Part shown: positions 26,228 through 33,173 of the stretch, piece after piece
Numbering within the stretch: the first letter of the stretch is position 1
Layout of the letters: every line of letters begins with the position of its first letter
From: Bradyrhizobium amphicarpaeae
GTDB taxonomy: Bacteria > Pseudomonadota > Alphaproteobacteria > Rhizobiales > Xanthobacteraceae
Direction of reading: 5' to 3'
Assembly (NCBI RefSeq): GCF_002266435.3
Contig: NZ_CP029426.2
Location: 2,510,001 to 2,574,000 of the forward strand
Length of the DNA: 64,000 nt
Program-made: the position numbers and the translations under genes
The notes under the pieces: model-generated
What the model saw: only the letters and a program-made list of their open reading frames with translations
Database searches by the model: none
Told to the model about the DNA's origin: nothing

Positions 26228-27283
26228 TCACTGGCGCACTTCCAAGGCTGTGGTGGACTTGCTCGCGCCCGCTTCGTACCAGCCCCGCGTCGCCTTGACG
26301 ATGCGGACGACCGACAGCATCACCGGCACCTCGACGAGCACGCCGACCACGGTCGCCAGCGCGGCGCCGGAATCCAGGCCGAACAGGCTGATCGCGGCGG
26401 CGACCGCCAGCTCGAAGAAATTGCTCGCGCCGATGAGGGCGGCCGGGGCGGCGACGCACCAGGCCACGCCGAATCGTCGGCTCAGCCAGTAAGCCAAGCC
26501 CGCATTGAGATAGACCTGGACGAGGATCGGCACGGCGAGAATGGCGATGACGAGCGGTTGCCGGACGATCTGCTCGCCCTGGAAACCGAACAGCAGCACC
26601 AATGTGGCGAGCAGCGCGACCAGCGACAGGGGCTGCAGCGCCCGCATGACGCGGTCGAAGCCGGCGACGCTGCCTCGAAGCAGCATTTTGCGCCACAGCT
26701 GCGCGACGATCACGGGAACCACGATGTACAGCAGGACGGAGAGCAGCAGCGTGCCCCAGGGGACGCTGATCGAGGCCACACCGAGCAACAATCCCACCAG
26801 CGGCGCGAACAGGAACACCATGATCAAATCGTTCAACGCGACCTGGCTCAGCGTGTAGTGAGGCTCTCCCTCGCACAAGTTCGACCACACGAACACCATC
26901 GCGGTGCAGGGCGCGGCCGCCAGCAGAATCAGGCCGGCGATGTAGGACGAGATCTGGCCGGCCGGCAGCAGCGGCGCAAAGAGGTGTCCGATGAAGAAGG
27001 AGCCAAGCAGCGCCATCGAGAACGGCTTCACGGCCCAATTGATGAAGAGGGTGACGCCAACGCCGCGCCAGTGCTCCCGGACCTGACCGAGCGAGCCGAA
27101 GTCGATCTTCAACAACATGGGCACGATCATGAGCCAGATCAGGATTGCGACCGGCAGATTGACCTTGGCGACCTCGGCGGCCGCGACCGCGCCGAAGAAG
27201 CCGGGCATGACGTGCCCCAGCGCGACGCCGACGACGATGCAGAGCGCAACCCACAGCGTGAGATATCGTTCGAAGATGCCCAT
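26228..27283 (-). CDS. acr3: Arsenite efflux permease, Acr3 family
   Basis: A 351-residue inner-membrane protein with about 10 helices. The conserved cysteine-containing motif SNLCEGEPHYTLSQVALNDLIM lies in the middle, and AAAPCTAMVFVW and ALIGASNFFELAVA are further Acr3 blocks. It exports arsenite (and often antimonite) with the proton gradient. The ATG at 27281-27283 lies 2 nt after the stop of the upstream arsC. The DNA looks like its neighbours in base use. Confidence 0.94.
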   Translation of the reverse strand: MGIFERYLTLWVALCIVVGVALGHVMPGFFGAVAAAEVAKVNLPVAILIWLMIVPMLLKIDFGSLGQVREHWRGVGVTLFINWAVKPFSMALLGSFFIGHLFAPLLPAGQISSYIAGLILLAAAPCTAMVFVWSNLCEGEPHYTLSQVALNDLIMVFLFAPLVGLLLGVASISVPWGTLLLSVLLYIVVPVIVAQLWRKMLLRGSVAGFDRVMRALQPLSLVALLATLVLLFGFQGEQIVRQPLVIAILAVPILVQVYLNAGLAYWLSRRFGVAWCVAAPAALIGASNFFELAVAAAISLFGLDSGAALATVVGVLVEVPVMLSVVRIVKATRGWYEAGASKSTTALEVRQ

Positions 27284-27285
27284 GG

Positions 27286-27813
27286 TCACGCCACGTCGCC
27301 TCGGTTGGACGTCGCGCCGTCGGAGCGGCCGATCTCGCGCAGCCTGGTGCCGAGCGAGAGCTTGTCGATGCTCCTCAGTGGCAGGTTGACGAAGGTGTCG
27401 ATCCGATTCTTGAGATAGCGGAAGGCCGTGACGAAGGCCGCCTGCTTCTCCAACTCGGAGCCGTCGGCAGCAGCAGGGTCTTCGATACCCCAATGGGCGG
27501 TCATCGGTTGGCCTGGCCAGATCGGGCAGGCTTCTCCGGCGGCGTTGTCGCAGACGGTGAAGACGAAATCCATCACCGGTGCATCAGGCGCGGCGAACTC
27601 CAGCCAGCTTTTCGAGCGCATCCGATCAACCGGATAATCCATGGCGTCGAGCGTGCGCAGCGCGAGCGGATGCACTGCGCCTTTCGGCGTACTGCCGGCG
27701 GAGAAAGCTCGAAAGCGATCGGCGCCGTCCTTGCGAAGGATTGACTCGGCCAGGATGGATCGCGCCGAATTACCGGTACACAGGAACAGCACGTTGTAGA
27801 TCTGGTCAGGCAC
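27286..27813 (-). CDS. arsC: Arsenate reductase, thioredoxin-dependent (LMW-PTP fold)
   Basis: A 175-residue protein starting with GTG at 27811-27813 behind a GGAAGGAG ribosome site. The low-molecular-weight phosphatase P-loop C12-x5-R18 (LCTGNSARS) is intact, and VFTVCDNAAGEACPIWPG supplies the second and third redox cysteines. About 35 extra C-terminal residues (NLPLRSIDKLSLGTRLREIG) are typical of proteobacterial versions. It overlaps arsR by 8 nt and precedes acr3. With the second reductase gene downstream, arsenate reduction is doubled. Confidence 0.92.
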   Translation of the reverse strand: MPDQIYNVLFLCTGNSARSILAESILRKDGADRFRAFSAGSTPKGAVHPLALRTLDAMDYPVDRMRSKSWLEFAAPDAPVMDFVFTVCDNAAGEACPIWPGQPMTAHWGIEDPAAADGSELEKQAAFVTAFRYLKNRIDTFVNLPLRSIDKLSLGTRLREIGRSDGATSNRGDVA

Positions 27814-28168
27814 GGCTTCGCTCCTTCCGTTTCGGCGCGCAGCAGGATTGCAGCGTCTCGACGACGGGGTTGCAGACCTCGGGGCGGCCGCCGCAGCAAT
27901 CGCGCAGCAGGAAAAGCGCGACGTCGCGGAATTCATCGAGATTGACGCGGTAGACGATCGAGCGGCTGTGCCGTTCGGAGGACACGAGCCGCGCCCGGCT
28001 CAGGATCGCCAGATGCGCGGAGAGCGTGTTCTGCGGGACCTCCAGCAGGCGGGCGAGATCGCCGGCAGCAAGGCCGTCGGGCTCATGCCGGACCAGCGTC
28101 CGGAAGGCCTCGAGGCGGGTCGGCTGCGCGAGCGCGGCAAGGGCGAGGACTGCTTCTTCGTTTTCCAT
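27806..28168 (-). CDS. arsR: ArsR-family repressor of the leftward ars operon
   Basis: A 120-residue winged-helix protein. The helix-turn-helix lies in LARLLEVPQNTLSAHLAILSRARLVSSERH, with the wing at SRSIVYRVN. Metal-sensing cysteines are near the C-terminus (CCGGRPEVC, SCCAPK), rather than the CVC site in helix 3, which places it with the atypical-Cys arsenic sensors. First gene of arsR-arsC-acr3-arsC; a 5-4-5 palindrome overlaps its start codon. Confidence 0.9.
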   Translation of the reverse strand: MENEEAVLALAALAQPTRLEAFRTLVRHEPDGLAAGDLARLLEVPQNTLSAHLAILSRARLVSSERHSRSIVYRVNLDEFRDVALFLLRDCCGGRPEVCNPVVETLQSCCAPKRKERSRA

Positions 28169-28181
28169 ATATCCAGATATA
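28168..28181. promoter_or_regulatory. Candidate ArsR operator
   Basis: The palindrome TATAT-CCAG-ATATA overlaps the arsR start codon. The AT-rich dyad in an otherwise GC-rich region fits an ArsR-type autoregulatory site. Confidence 0.5.
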
Positions 28182-28236
28182 CAGAATAGTGATGCGCGGT
28201 CAATCTTGTTCTCGGCCCGGCTGGTCGATAATTCGA

Positions 28237-28251
28237 ATATTCTAGAAATAT
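28237..28251. promoter_or_regulatory. Candidate operator for the second ArsR
   Basis: A dyad ATATT-CTAGA-AATAT, 40 bp upstream of the second arsR. Its core ATTCTAGAAA recurs exactly at 28631-28640 just before the flavoprotein gene, so the same regulator may bind both places. Confidence 0.5.
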
Positions 28252-28290
28252 CGTTTGACGGGATGGATGAGCGGGTGCACCGAGTACGTC

Positions 28291-28608
28291 ATGAAGATCG
28301 ACGACGCAGCAGCACGTATGGAAGCTCTCGGCAATCGAACCCGGCTCCAGATCTACCGGGCCCTGGTCCGGGCCGGACATGCGGGCATGCCCGTCGGGCG
28401 GTTGCAGGAGAAGCTGAAGATCCCGGCCTCCACGCTGTCGCATCACATCAAGACGCTTGTCGCGGTTGGCCTCGTCAGCCAGGTCAGGGAATCGACCACC
28501 CTGATCTGCCACGCCAACTTTGACGCGATGCGCGGCTTGGTCGACTTCCTGGCGGCGGAATGTTGTGCCGACGAAGCCGGATGCAAGGGAGCGCAAACGG
28601 CGGCCTGA
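28291..28608 (+). CDS. arsR: ArsR-family regulator 2
   Basis: A 105-residue winged-helix protein with start at 28291 (MKIDDAAARMEALGN). The recognition helix region is IPASTLSHHIKTLVAVGLV. Cysteines cluster at the C-terminus (AAECCADEAGCKG), a plausible arsenite-binding site. It is divergent from the first ars operon and precedes the flavoprotein and MFS genes, which it probably controls. Confidence 0.88.
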   Translation: MKIDDAAARMEALGNRTRLQIYRALVRAGHAGMPVGRLQEKLKIPASTLSHHIKTLVAVGLVSQVRESTTLICHANFDAMRGLVDFLAAECCADEAGCKGAQTAA

Positions 28609-28630
28609 TCTTTTGGCAATTTATTCGATG

Positions 28631-28640
28631 ATTCTAGAAA
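28631..28640. promoter_or_regulatory. Second copy of the ATTCTAGAAA operator core
   Basis: Identical to the core of the dyad at 28237-28251. It lies between arsR2 and the flavoprotein gene, directly before the start of the latter. Confidence 0.4.
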
Positions 28641-28641
28641 G

Positions 28642-30018
28642 ATGGGAGAAACGAGGATGAATGCCAGCACAGTCGCCATCATCGGGGCAGGGCCCGTCGG
28701 CCTTGCTGCAGCCGCGCACGTTCTCGAACGCGGCATGTCTCCGGTCGTGCTCGAGGCCGGGCCGGACGCCGCGCATGCGGTCCGCCAGTGGCAGCACGTG
28801 CAGCTGTTCTCGCCTTGGGAATACAATGTCGACAAGGCGGCGGCGCGGCTGCTCGCGCCGACGGGATGGAATTCGCCGGACCCTCAGGCTTATCCGACCG
28901 GCGGCGAACTGATCGACCGGTATCTCGCGCCGCTCGCCACGCGTACGCGGCTCCGCGACACCATCCGCACCTCGAGCCGGGTCACGGCGATCAGCCGCGC
29001 CGGCTTCGACAAGGCGACGACGAAGGGCAGGGCGCAGGCACCGTTCGAAATCCGCTATCAGAACGGCAGGGGGCCCGAGGTGCTGCGCGCCGATGCAGTC
29101 ATCGACGTCTCGGGCACGTGGTTCTCTCCCAATCCCGCCGGCAGCAATGGTTTGCCCGCGATCGGCGAACGCGAGCAGGCAAACCGCATCGCCTATGGCA
29201 TGCCGGACGCAAGAGGCGCCGGGCGTGCCAGATATGCGGGCAAGACCGTCGCCGTCCTTGGTGGCGGCCATTCCGCGCTGGGCACCCTGATCGATCTCGT
29301 TCAGCTCGCAGGTGAGGCGCCCGGCACGCAAGCGATCTGGCTGTTGCGCGGCACCGATCCCGCCAAGGCGTTCGGCGGCGGCAGCAACGACAAGCTGGCT
29401 GCGCGCGGCGCCCTCGGAGCCACCTTCGCGGCGCTCGTCGCCGCCGGCAAGATCAGGGTGGAGAGCGGTTTTGGCGTGACCCATGTCTCGGAGTCGGAAG
29501 GCCGCCTCCGGATCTCGGCAGGCAGCGGCTGTGGTGCGCGCAGCGTGATTGCCGACGAACTCGTCGTCTCCACCGGCTTCCGTCCCGATCTGTCGTTCCT
29601 GTCCGAGCTGCGGCTGCGGCTCGATCCGGCGATCGAAGCGCCAGTCGCGCTCGCGCCGCTGATCGACCCCAACGAGCACAGCTGCGGCACGGTTCGTCCG
29701 CATGGCGCGCGAGAGTTGGCCCATGACGAACCCGGCTTTTATCTCGCCGGCATGAAGTCCTATGGCCGCGCGCCGACCTTCCTGATGATGACCGGCTACG
29801 AGCAGGTCCGCTCCATCGTGGCCGACATCGCCGGCGACAAGCAGGCCGCCGCGCGCGTCGAGCTGGTGCTGCCGGAGACCGGCGTCTGCACGCGCGGCGG
29901 CGTCGAGACGGCAGATGCGGGGTGCTGTGGCGGTCCGGCGAAGGCGGAGATCTCGGCCTGCTGTGCGGCCGATGAGATCGCCATGAAGGAAGGTCGCGCG
30001 GGGTGCGGCTGCTCATGA
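28642..30018 (+). CDS. FAD-dependent oxidoreductase with Cys-rich C-terminus (ArsO-like)
   Basis: Up to 458 residues; an internal ATG at 28657 (MNASTVAIIGAGPVG) gives a cleaner start. The FAD-binding GxGxxG motif IIGAGPVGLAAAAHV lies at the N-terminus, and a second NAD(P)H-binding motif AVLGGGHSALG lies near residue 210. This double-Rossmann layout matches flavin-dependent monooxygenases and disulfide-type oxidoreductases. The last 40 residues hold nine cysteines (GCCGG, ACCAAD and the terminal GCGCS), which looks like an arsenic/metal-binding tail. The gene lies between arsR2 and an MFS transporter, so an arsenic redox or oxygenation role is likely. Substrate unproven. Confidence 0.75.
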   Translation: MGETRMNASTVAIIGAGPVGLAAAAHVLERGMSPVVLEAGPDAAHAVRQWQHVQLFSPWEYNVDKAAARLLAPTGWNSPDPQAYPTGGELIDRYLAPLATRTRLRDTIRTSSRVTAISRAGFDKATTKGRAQAPFEIRYQNGRGPEVLRADAVIDVSGTWFSPNPAGSNGLPAIGEREQANRIAYGMPDARGAGRARYAGKTVAVLGGGHSALGTLIDLVQLAGEAPGTQAIWLLRGTDPAKAFGGGSNDKLAARGALGATFAALVAAGKIRVESGFGVTHVSESEGRLRISAGSGCGARSVIADELVVSTGFRPDLSFLSELRLRLDPAIEAPVALAPLIDPNEHSCGTVRPHGARELAHDEPGFYLAGMKSYGRAPTFLMMTGYEQVRSIVADIAGDKQAAARVELVLPETGVCTRGGVETADAGCCGGPAKAEISACCAADEIAMKEGRAGCGCS

Positions 30019-30103
30019 CGCGCGCTGTCGCGAGGCCGCTTGCTCTTGCCACGGAGCCCGCGCGGGAAAAGGTCTCACCAAACGGGAGGCGAGCATTCGG
30101 GGC

Positions 30104-31318
30104 TTGAGCGGAGGGCCGCTGATCGCGGCGATGTGCATCGGCCAGCTCGGCAATCTGCTGCCGCATGTCACGCTGTCGGCGAACCTTGCGCAGCATCTCA
30201 TGCCGGCGTGGGGGTTGTCCGCTGCCGAAGGCGGTTTGATGGCGAGCGGCTACGCATTCGGCTACATGCTTGCCGTGCCGTTGCTGACGACGCTGACCGA
30301 TCGCATCGATGCGCGGATCGTGCTGCTGTGCGGCTCCATCGTCAGCGGCCTTGCGACCCTGGCCTTCGGGATCTTCGCCGACGGATTCTGGTCGGGCACC
30401 ATCATCTGGTCGCTCGCAGGGCTGGGCTTTGCCGGCGCCTACATGCCGGGACTGAAGGCGCTGACGGACAGGTTGCCCGCCGGCGACACATCGCGCGCGG
30501 TGACGCTGTACACGTCGAGCTTCTCGGTCGGCGTCGGCTTGTCATTCCTGTTCGCGCAGATCCTCGCCGATCGCTGGGGCTGGCGGAGCGCGTTCTACGC
30601 CACCGGCGTCGGCCCGATCGCGATGGTCGGCGCGTGTCTTCTGATGGAGCGCCGGACGCCTGCTCCGAAAGCGGGGCGGCTGCTCGATTTCGCTCCCGTG
30701 TTCGCCAATCGCGAGGCGCTCGGCTGCATCCTCGGTTACGGCGCCCATTGCTTCGAGCTCTACGGCATCCGCACCTGGCTGGTCGGGTTCTGGACCTTCG
30801 TCGCCGCGCATCAGGACGGGCCGCCTTGGATGACGCCGGTCCTGATGAGCTTCTGCTTCGCGGTGATCTCGATGCCTGCGAGCATCCTCGGCAACGAGGC
30901 CGCGCTGAGATTCGGGCGGCATCGCGCGATAACGGTGGTGATGATCGCTTCGGCATGCGTCGCGCTGGTGATCGGGCTCAACGCGACGGCTCCGGCCTGG
31001 GTGCTCGCGCTGTTGCTGATGATCTACGGCCTGACGGTGCCGGCGGACTCAGGCGCGTTGACCGCGGGCATGTCGGCTGCGGCCGTCTCCGAACATCGCG
31101 GCGCCACGCTGGCCCTGCATTCGACGGTCGGCTTCGGCCTGTCGGCGGTGGGTGCCTGGGGCACTGGCGTTGCACTCGACATCGCCGGCGGACCGCAGAG
31201 TGCGACCGGCTGGCTGATGGTGTTCGTCGTGCTGGCGGCTGGAATCGCGCTGGGGCCGCTGGCGCTGCTGTGGGCGCGACGAGCCGGTGCAGAGGGCGTC
31301 GCGCGGCAGACGCGATGA
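30104..31318 (+). CDS. MFS transporter (arsenic-island)
   Basis: A 404-residue inner-membrane protein with about 12 helices, starting with a TTG at 30104 (or an ATG at 30131). Typical MFS features include the cytosolic loop LTTLTDRIDARIVL between helices 2 and 3 and the helix-4/5 region MPGLKALTDRLPAGDTSRAV. It follows the flavoprotein gene by 85 bp. In related genomes MFS pumps of ars islands export organoarsenicals or other arsenic products, which is the likely role here but not shown by the sequence. Confidence 0.78.
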   Translation: MSGGPLIAAMCIGQLGNLLPHVTLSANLAQHLMPAWGLSAAEGGLMASGYAFGYMLAVPLLTTLTDRIDARIVLLCGSIVSGLATLAFGIFADGFWSGTIIWSLAGLGFAGAYMPGLKALTDRLPAGDTSRAVTLYTSSFSVGVGLSFLFAQILADRWGWRSAFYATGVGPIAMVGACLLMERRTPAPKAGRLLDFAPVFANREALGCILGYGAHCFELYGIRTWLVGFWTFVAAHQDGPPWMTPVLMSFCFAVISMPASILGNEAALRFGRHRAITVVMIASACVALVIGLNATAPAWVLALLLMIYGLTVPADSGALTAGMSAAAVSEHRGATLALHSTVGFGLSAVGAWGTGVALDIAGGPQSATGWLMVFVVLAAGIALGPLALLWARRAGAEGVARQTR

Positions 31319-31343
31319 CGTCGCCGCGCGATGTTCGACGTGT

Positions 31344-31424
31344 TCAGAAGCCGACCCCGAGTCGCGCGTTGAACGAGCGGCCTTGTCCCTTGACGTTGTA
31401 GCCGTAGGCGGCCGGAGAGCCCAT
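31344..31424 (-). pseudogene. Truncated C-terminal tail of a TonB-dependent receptor
   Basis: Reading leftwards from about 31424, the frame gives SPAAYGYNVKGQGRSFNARLG, then VGF and a stop at 31344-31346. This is the typical last beta-strand of an outer-membrane receptor, ending in Phe. The upstream part of the gene is missing: the frame runs into unrelated DNA at about 31425-31433. A remnant, not a functional gene. Confidence 0.55.
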
Positions 31425-31429
31425 CAGGC

Positions 31430-31546
31430 CTGCGCACGCTCCTGGCCAAGACCGGCGGAAGCCTGTTTGACGTCGGCCTCATACCGGTTGCCTTCGCGTT
31501 CGGGTCGCTCGCGATTGGCACGAGGGAGTTCCTCATCGACAATTGA
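31430..31546 (+). pseudogene. Truncated C-terminal fragment, family not recognised
   Basis: The plus strand from 31430 reads LRTLLAKTGGSLFDVGLIP, VAFAFGSLAIGTREFLIDN and a stop at 31544-31546. It looks like an authentic protein end with a hydrophobic helix, but it has no start and its upstream part is gone. It faces away from the receptor tail at 31344-31424, and both are cut at nearly the same point, so this is probably a deletion/rearrangement scar. Confidence 0.4.
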
Positions 31547-31612
31547 TGCCGACCTGCGGGACTTTGACGTAGCGCAATGCGTTCAGGGGCAAAATCGGCC
31601 AATTGCTTCGCA

Positions 31613-32323
31613 ATGTTCGATTTCGACCAGCCGCTGTTTCTCGCCGGGCTCCTGCTTGGCTTCTCCTCCAGCCTGCATTGCTTCGGCATGTGCGCAGGCA
31701 TTGCGTCGTCGTTGCACTTCGCCGCCGACTTCGGGTCGAACCGGCCGCGGCAAGGTCTGTGGACCACGACGGTCCTGATCAATGCCGGACGGATCTCGGC
31801 CTACATGCTGGCGGGCGCCATCGTCGGCGCGGTCGGTTCGAGCGTGTTCGGAACGTTCGATCATACATTCGCCCATGCCGTCCTGCGCTGGGCTGCGGCC
31901 GCCGCGCTCGCCTGGATTGGTCTCTCGATGCTTGACGTGCTGTCATTGCCGGCGAGTCTCTATCGGCTGGGACATGCGGTCAGCGGCGCAATCGGCGCGG
32001 CCGCTCGGACTGCACACCTCCCGCCGGCGCTGGGATTGTTCGTCAGCGGTGCGGTCTGGGGCTTCCTGCCATGCGCCATGGTCTACGCGGCGCTCTTTTA
32101 CGCCATGCTGTCCGGCTCGTGGCTGGGCGGCGCGCTCGCAATGAGCGGCTTTGGCCTCGGCACTCTGCCAGTGCTGCTCGGTGCCGGGCTGGGGCTTCCG
32201 ATGTTGCGGCGCCGCGCCACGGCAGGGTGGTTACGGAACACGGTTGCGCTCGCCATCATCGCGGTCGGGATCGTCAGCGCCGGCATTTCACCGTCGACCT
32301 TGGCAGTGTGGTGCCGGTCCTGA
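31613..32323 (+). CDS. Sulfite exporter TauE/SafE (UreH/HupE-like) membrane protein
   Basis: A 236-residue inner-membrane protein with six to seven helices. The first helix region contains LGFSSSLHCFGMCAGI, the His/Cys motif (HCxGMC) of the SafE/UreH-like branch of the TauE family, linked to nickel or copper handling; GFLPCAMVYAALFYAM repeats the motif style in the second half. The start at 31613 is chosen at the protein's hydrophobic beginning; an in-frame ATG at 31577 is possible. It converges with the DUF4198 gene. Next to a NikR-type-controlled receptor, a nickel role is likely. Confidence 0.72.
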   Translation: MFDFDQPLFLAGLLLGFSSSLHCFGMCAGIASSLHFAADFGSNRPRQGLWTTTVLINAGRISAYMLAGAIVGAVGSSVFGTFDHTFAHAVLRWAAAAALAWIGLSMLDVLSLPASLYRLGHAVSGAIGAAARTAHLPPALGLFVSGAVWGFLPCAMVYAALFYAMLSGSWLGGALAMSGFGLGTLPVLLGAGLGLPMLRRRATAGWLRNTVALAIIAVGIVSAGISPSTLAVWCRS

Positions 32324-32387
32324 TCGGCCTGTCGTCTCGCCAACCAGGTCGGCAACTTCGACAGCGGCGTGGGGGCTGGCGTTCGCG

Positions 32388-33173
32388 CTATTGCCTCGCG
32401 GTCACGTTGAACCACAGTGTGGCGTTATAGAGGTCAGCGGTAGCCTGATCGGGCGTGGTCGACGGTGACGCGCGATGATCGATCACCAGCAGATGGGCGC
32501 CGGACTTCGTGATCGGGATCGAAGCAATTCCGTCGGAGACCGTCTTGAACTTCGGGATGTCTTTTTCCGCAATCGCCGTCTTGCCGTCGCCACGTTCGAC
32601 CTCCGCGTCGGGCAGAGGCTTGCCACGAAACAGGACCCTGACCTTGAGTGGCTCGCCCGGCTTCGCCTTGGCAGGATCGGACAGCGGCACGAGCTCGAGA
32701 TCGTGTCCCAACACCTCCTGCCAGGGTGCGTCGGCACCTGTTATCGCCTTGGCGAACTTTCCGGACCAGAGGCTTTCGGCGGCGTCGGGCATCAGCCGCC
32801 GCGTGGCGTTGCGATAGCCGCCATCCGCCGTCTTGACCCAGAAGCCGTTGTCGTAACGCGCCGCAAGCAGCGTATGGCCGCCGTCGTCAAACGGCTTTGT
32901 CCGCGCGATCTGCACGCCGTTCTCCGATGCAGCCGCCAGGCCGTCGAGCAGAGAGCTGCGTCCCTGCGCCGTGATCGCGAAGAGGTCCACGACCTTGTCC
33001 GCGAAGGCGGGCGGCCGGTCGTCGGGATGACCGTAGTTCACGACGGCGCGCCGGGCTTTCGCGGTGCCTGACAGAGTGAGCCAGACATCATGAGCCGAGG
33101 CAGACCCGATCGATGCGTGAACGAAGCCGGTCGCGAGCAGCGCGGCGAAAAGACGAGGGACGGCACGGCTCAT
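32388..33173 (-). CDS. DUF4198 periplasmic protein (metal-uptake associated)
   Basis: A 261-residue protein with a signal peptide (RLFAALLATGFVHASIGSASA), so periplasmic. The mature start HDVWLTLSG and later RRLMPDAAESLWSGKF and PLSDPAKAKPGEPLKV are the DUF4198 pattern; this family is the periplasmic nickel/cobalt-uptake (NikK/CbiK-like) group and has a histidine near the mature N-terminus. It overlaps the TonB receptor stop by ATGA, so it is co-expressed under the NikR-type promoter and probably hands metal to the inner membrane. Confidence 0.78.
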   Translation of the reverse strand: MSRAVPRLFAALLATGFVHASIGSASAHDVWLTLSGTAKARRAVVNYGHPDDRPPAFADKVVDLFAITAQGRSSLLDGLAAASENGVQIARTKPFDDGGHTLLAARYDNGFWVKTADGGYRNATRRLMPDAAESLWSGKFAKAITGADAPWQEVLGHDLELVPLSDPAKAKPGEPLKVRVLFRGKPLPDAEVERGDGKTAIAEKDIPKFKTVSDGIASIPITKSGAHLLVIDHRASPSTTPDQATADLYNATLWFNVTARQ

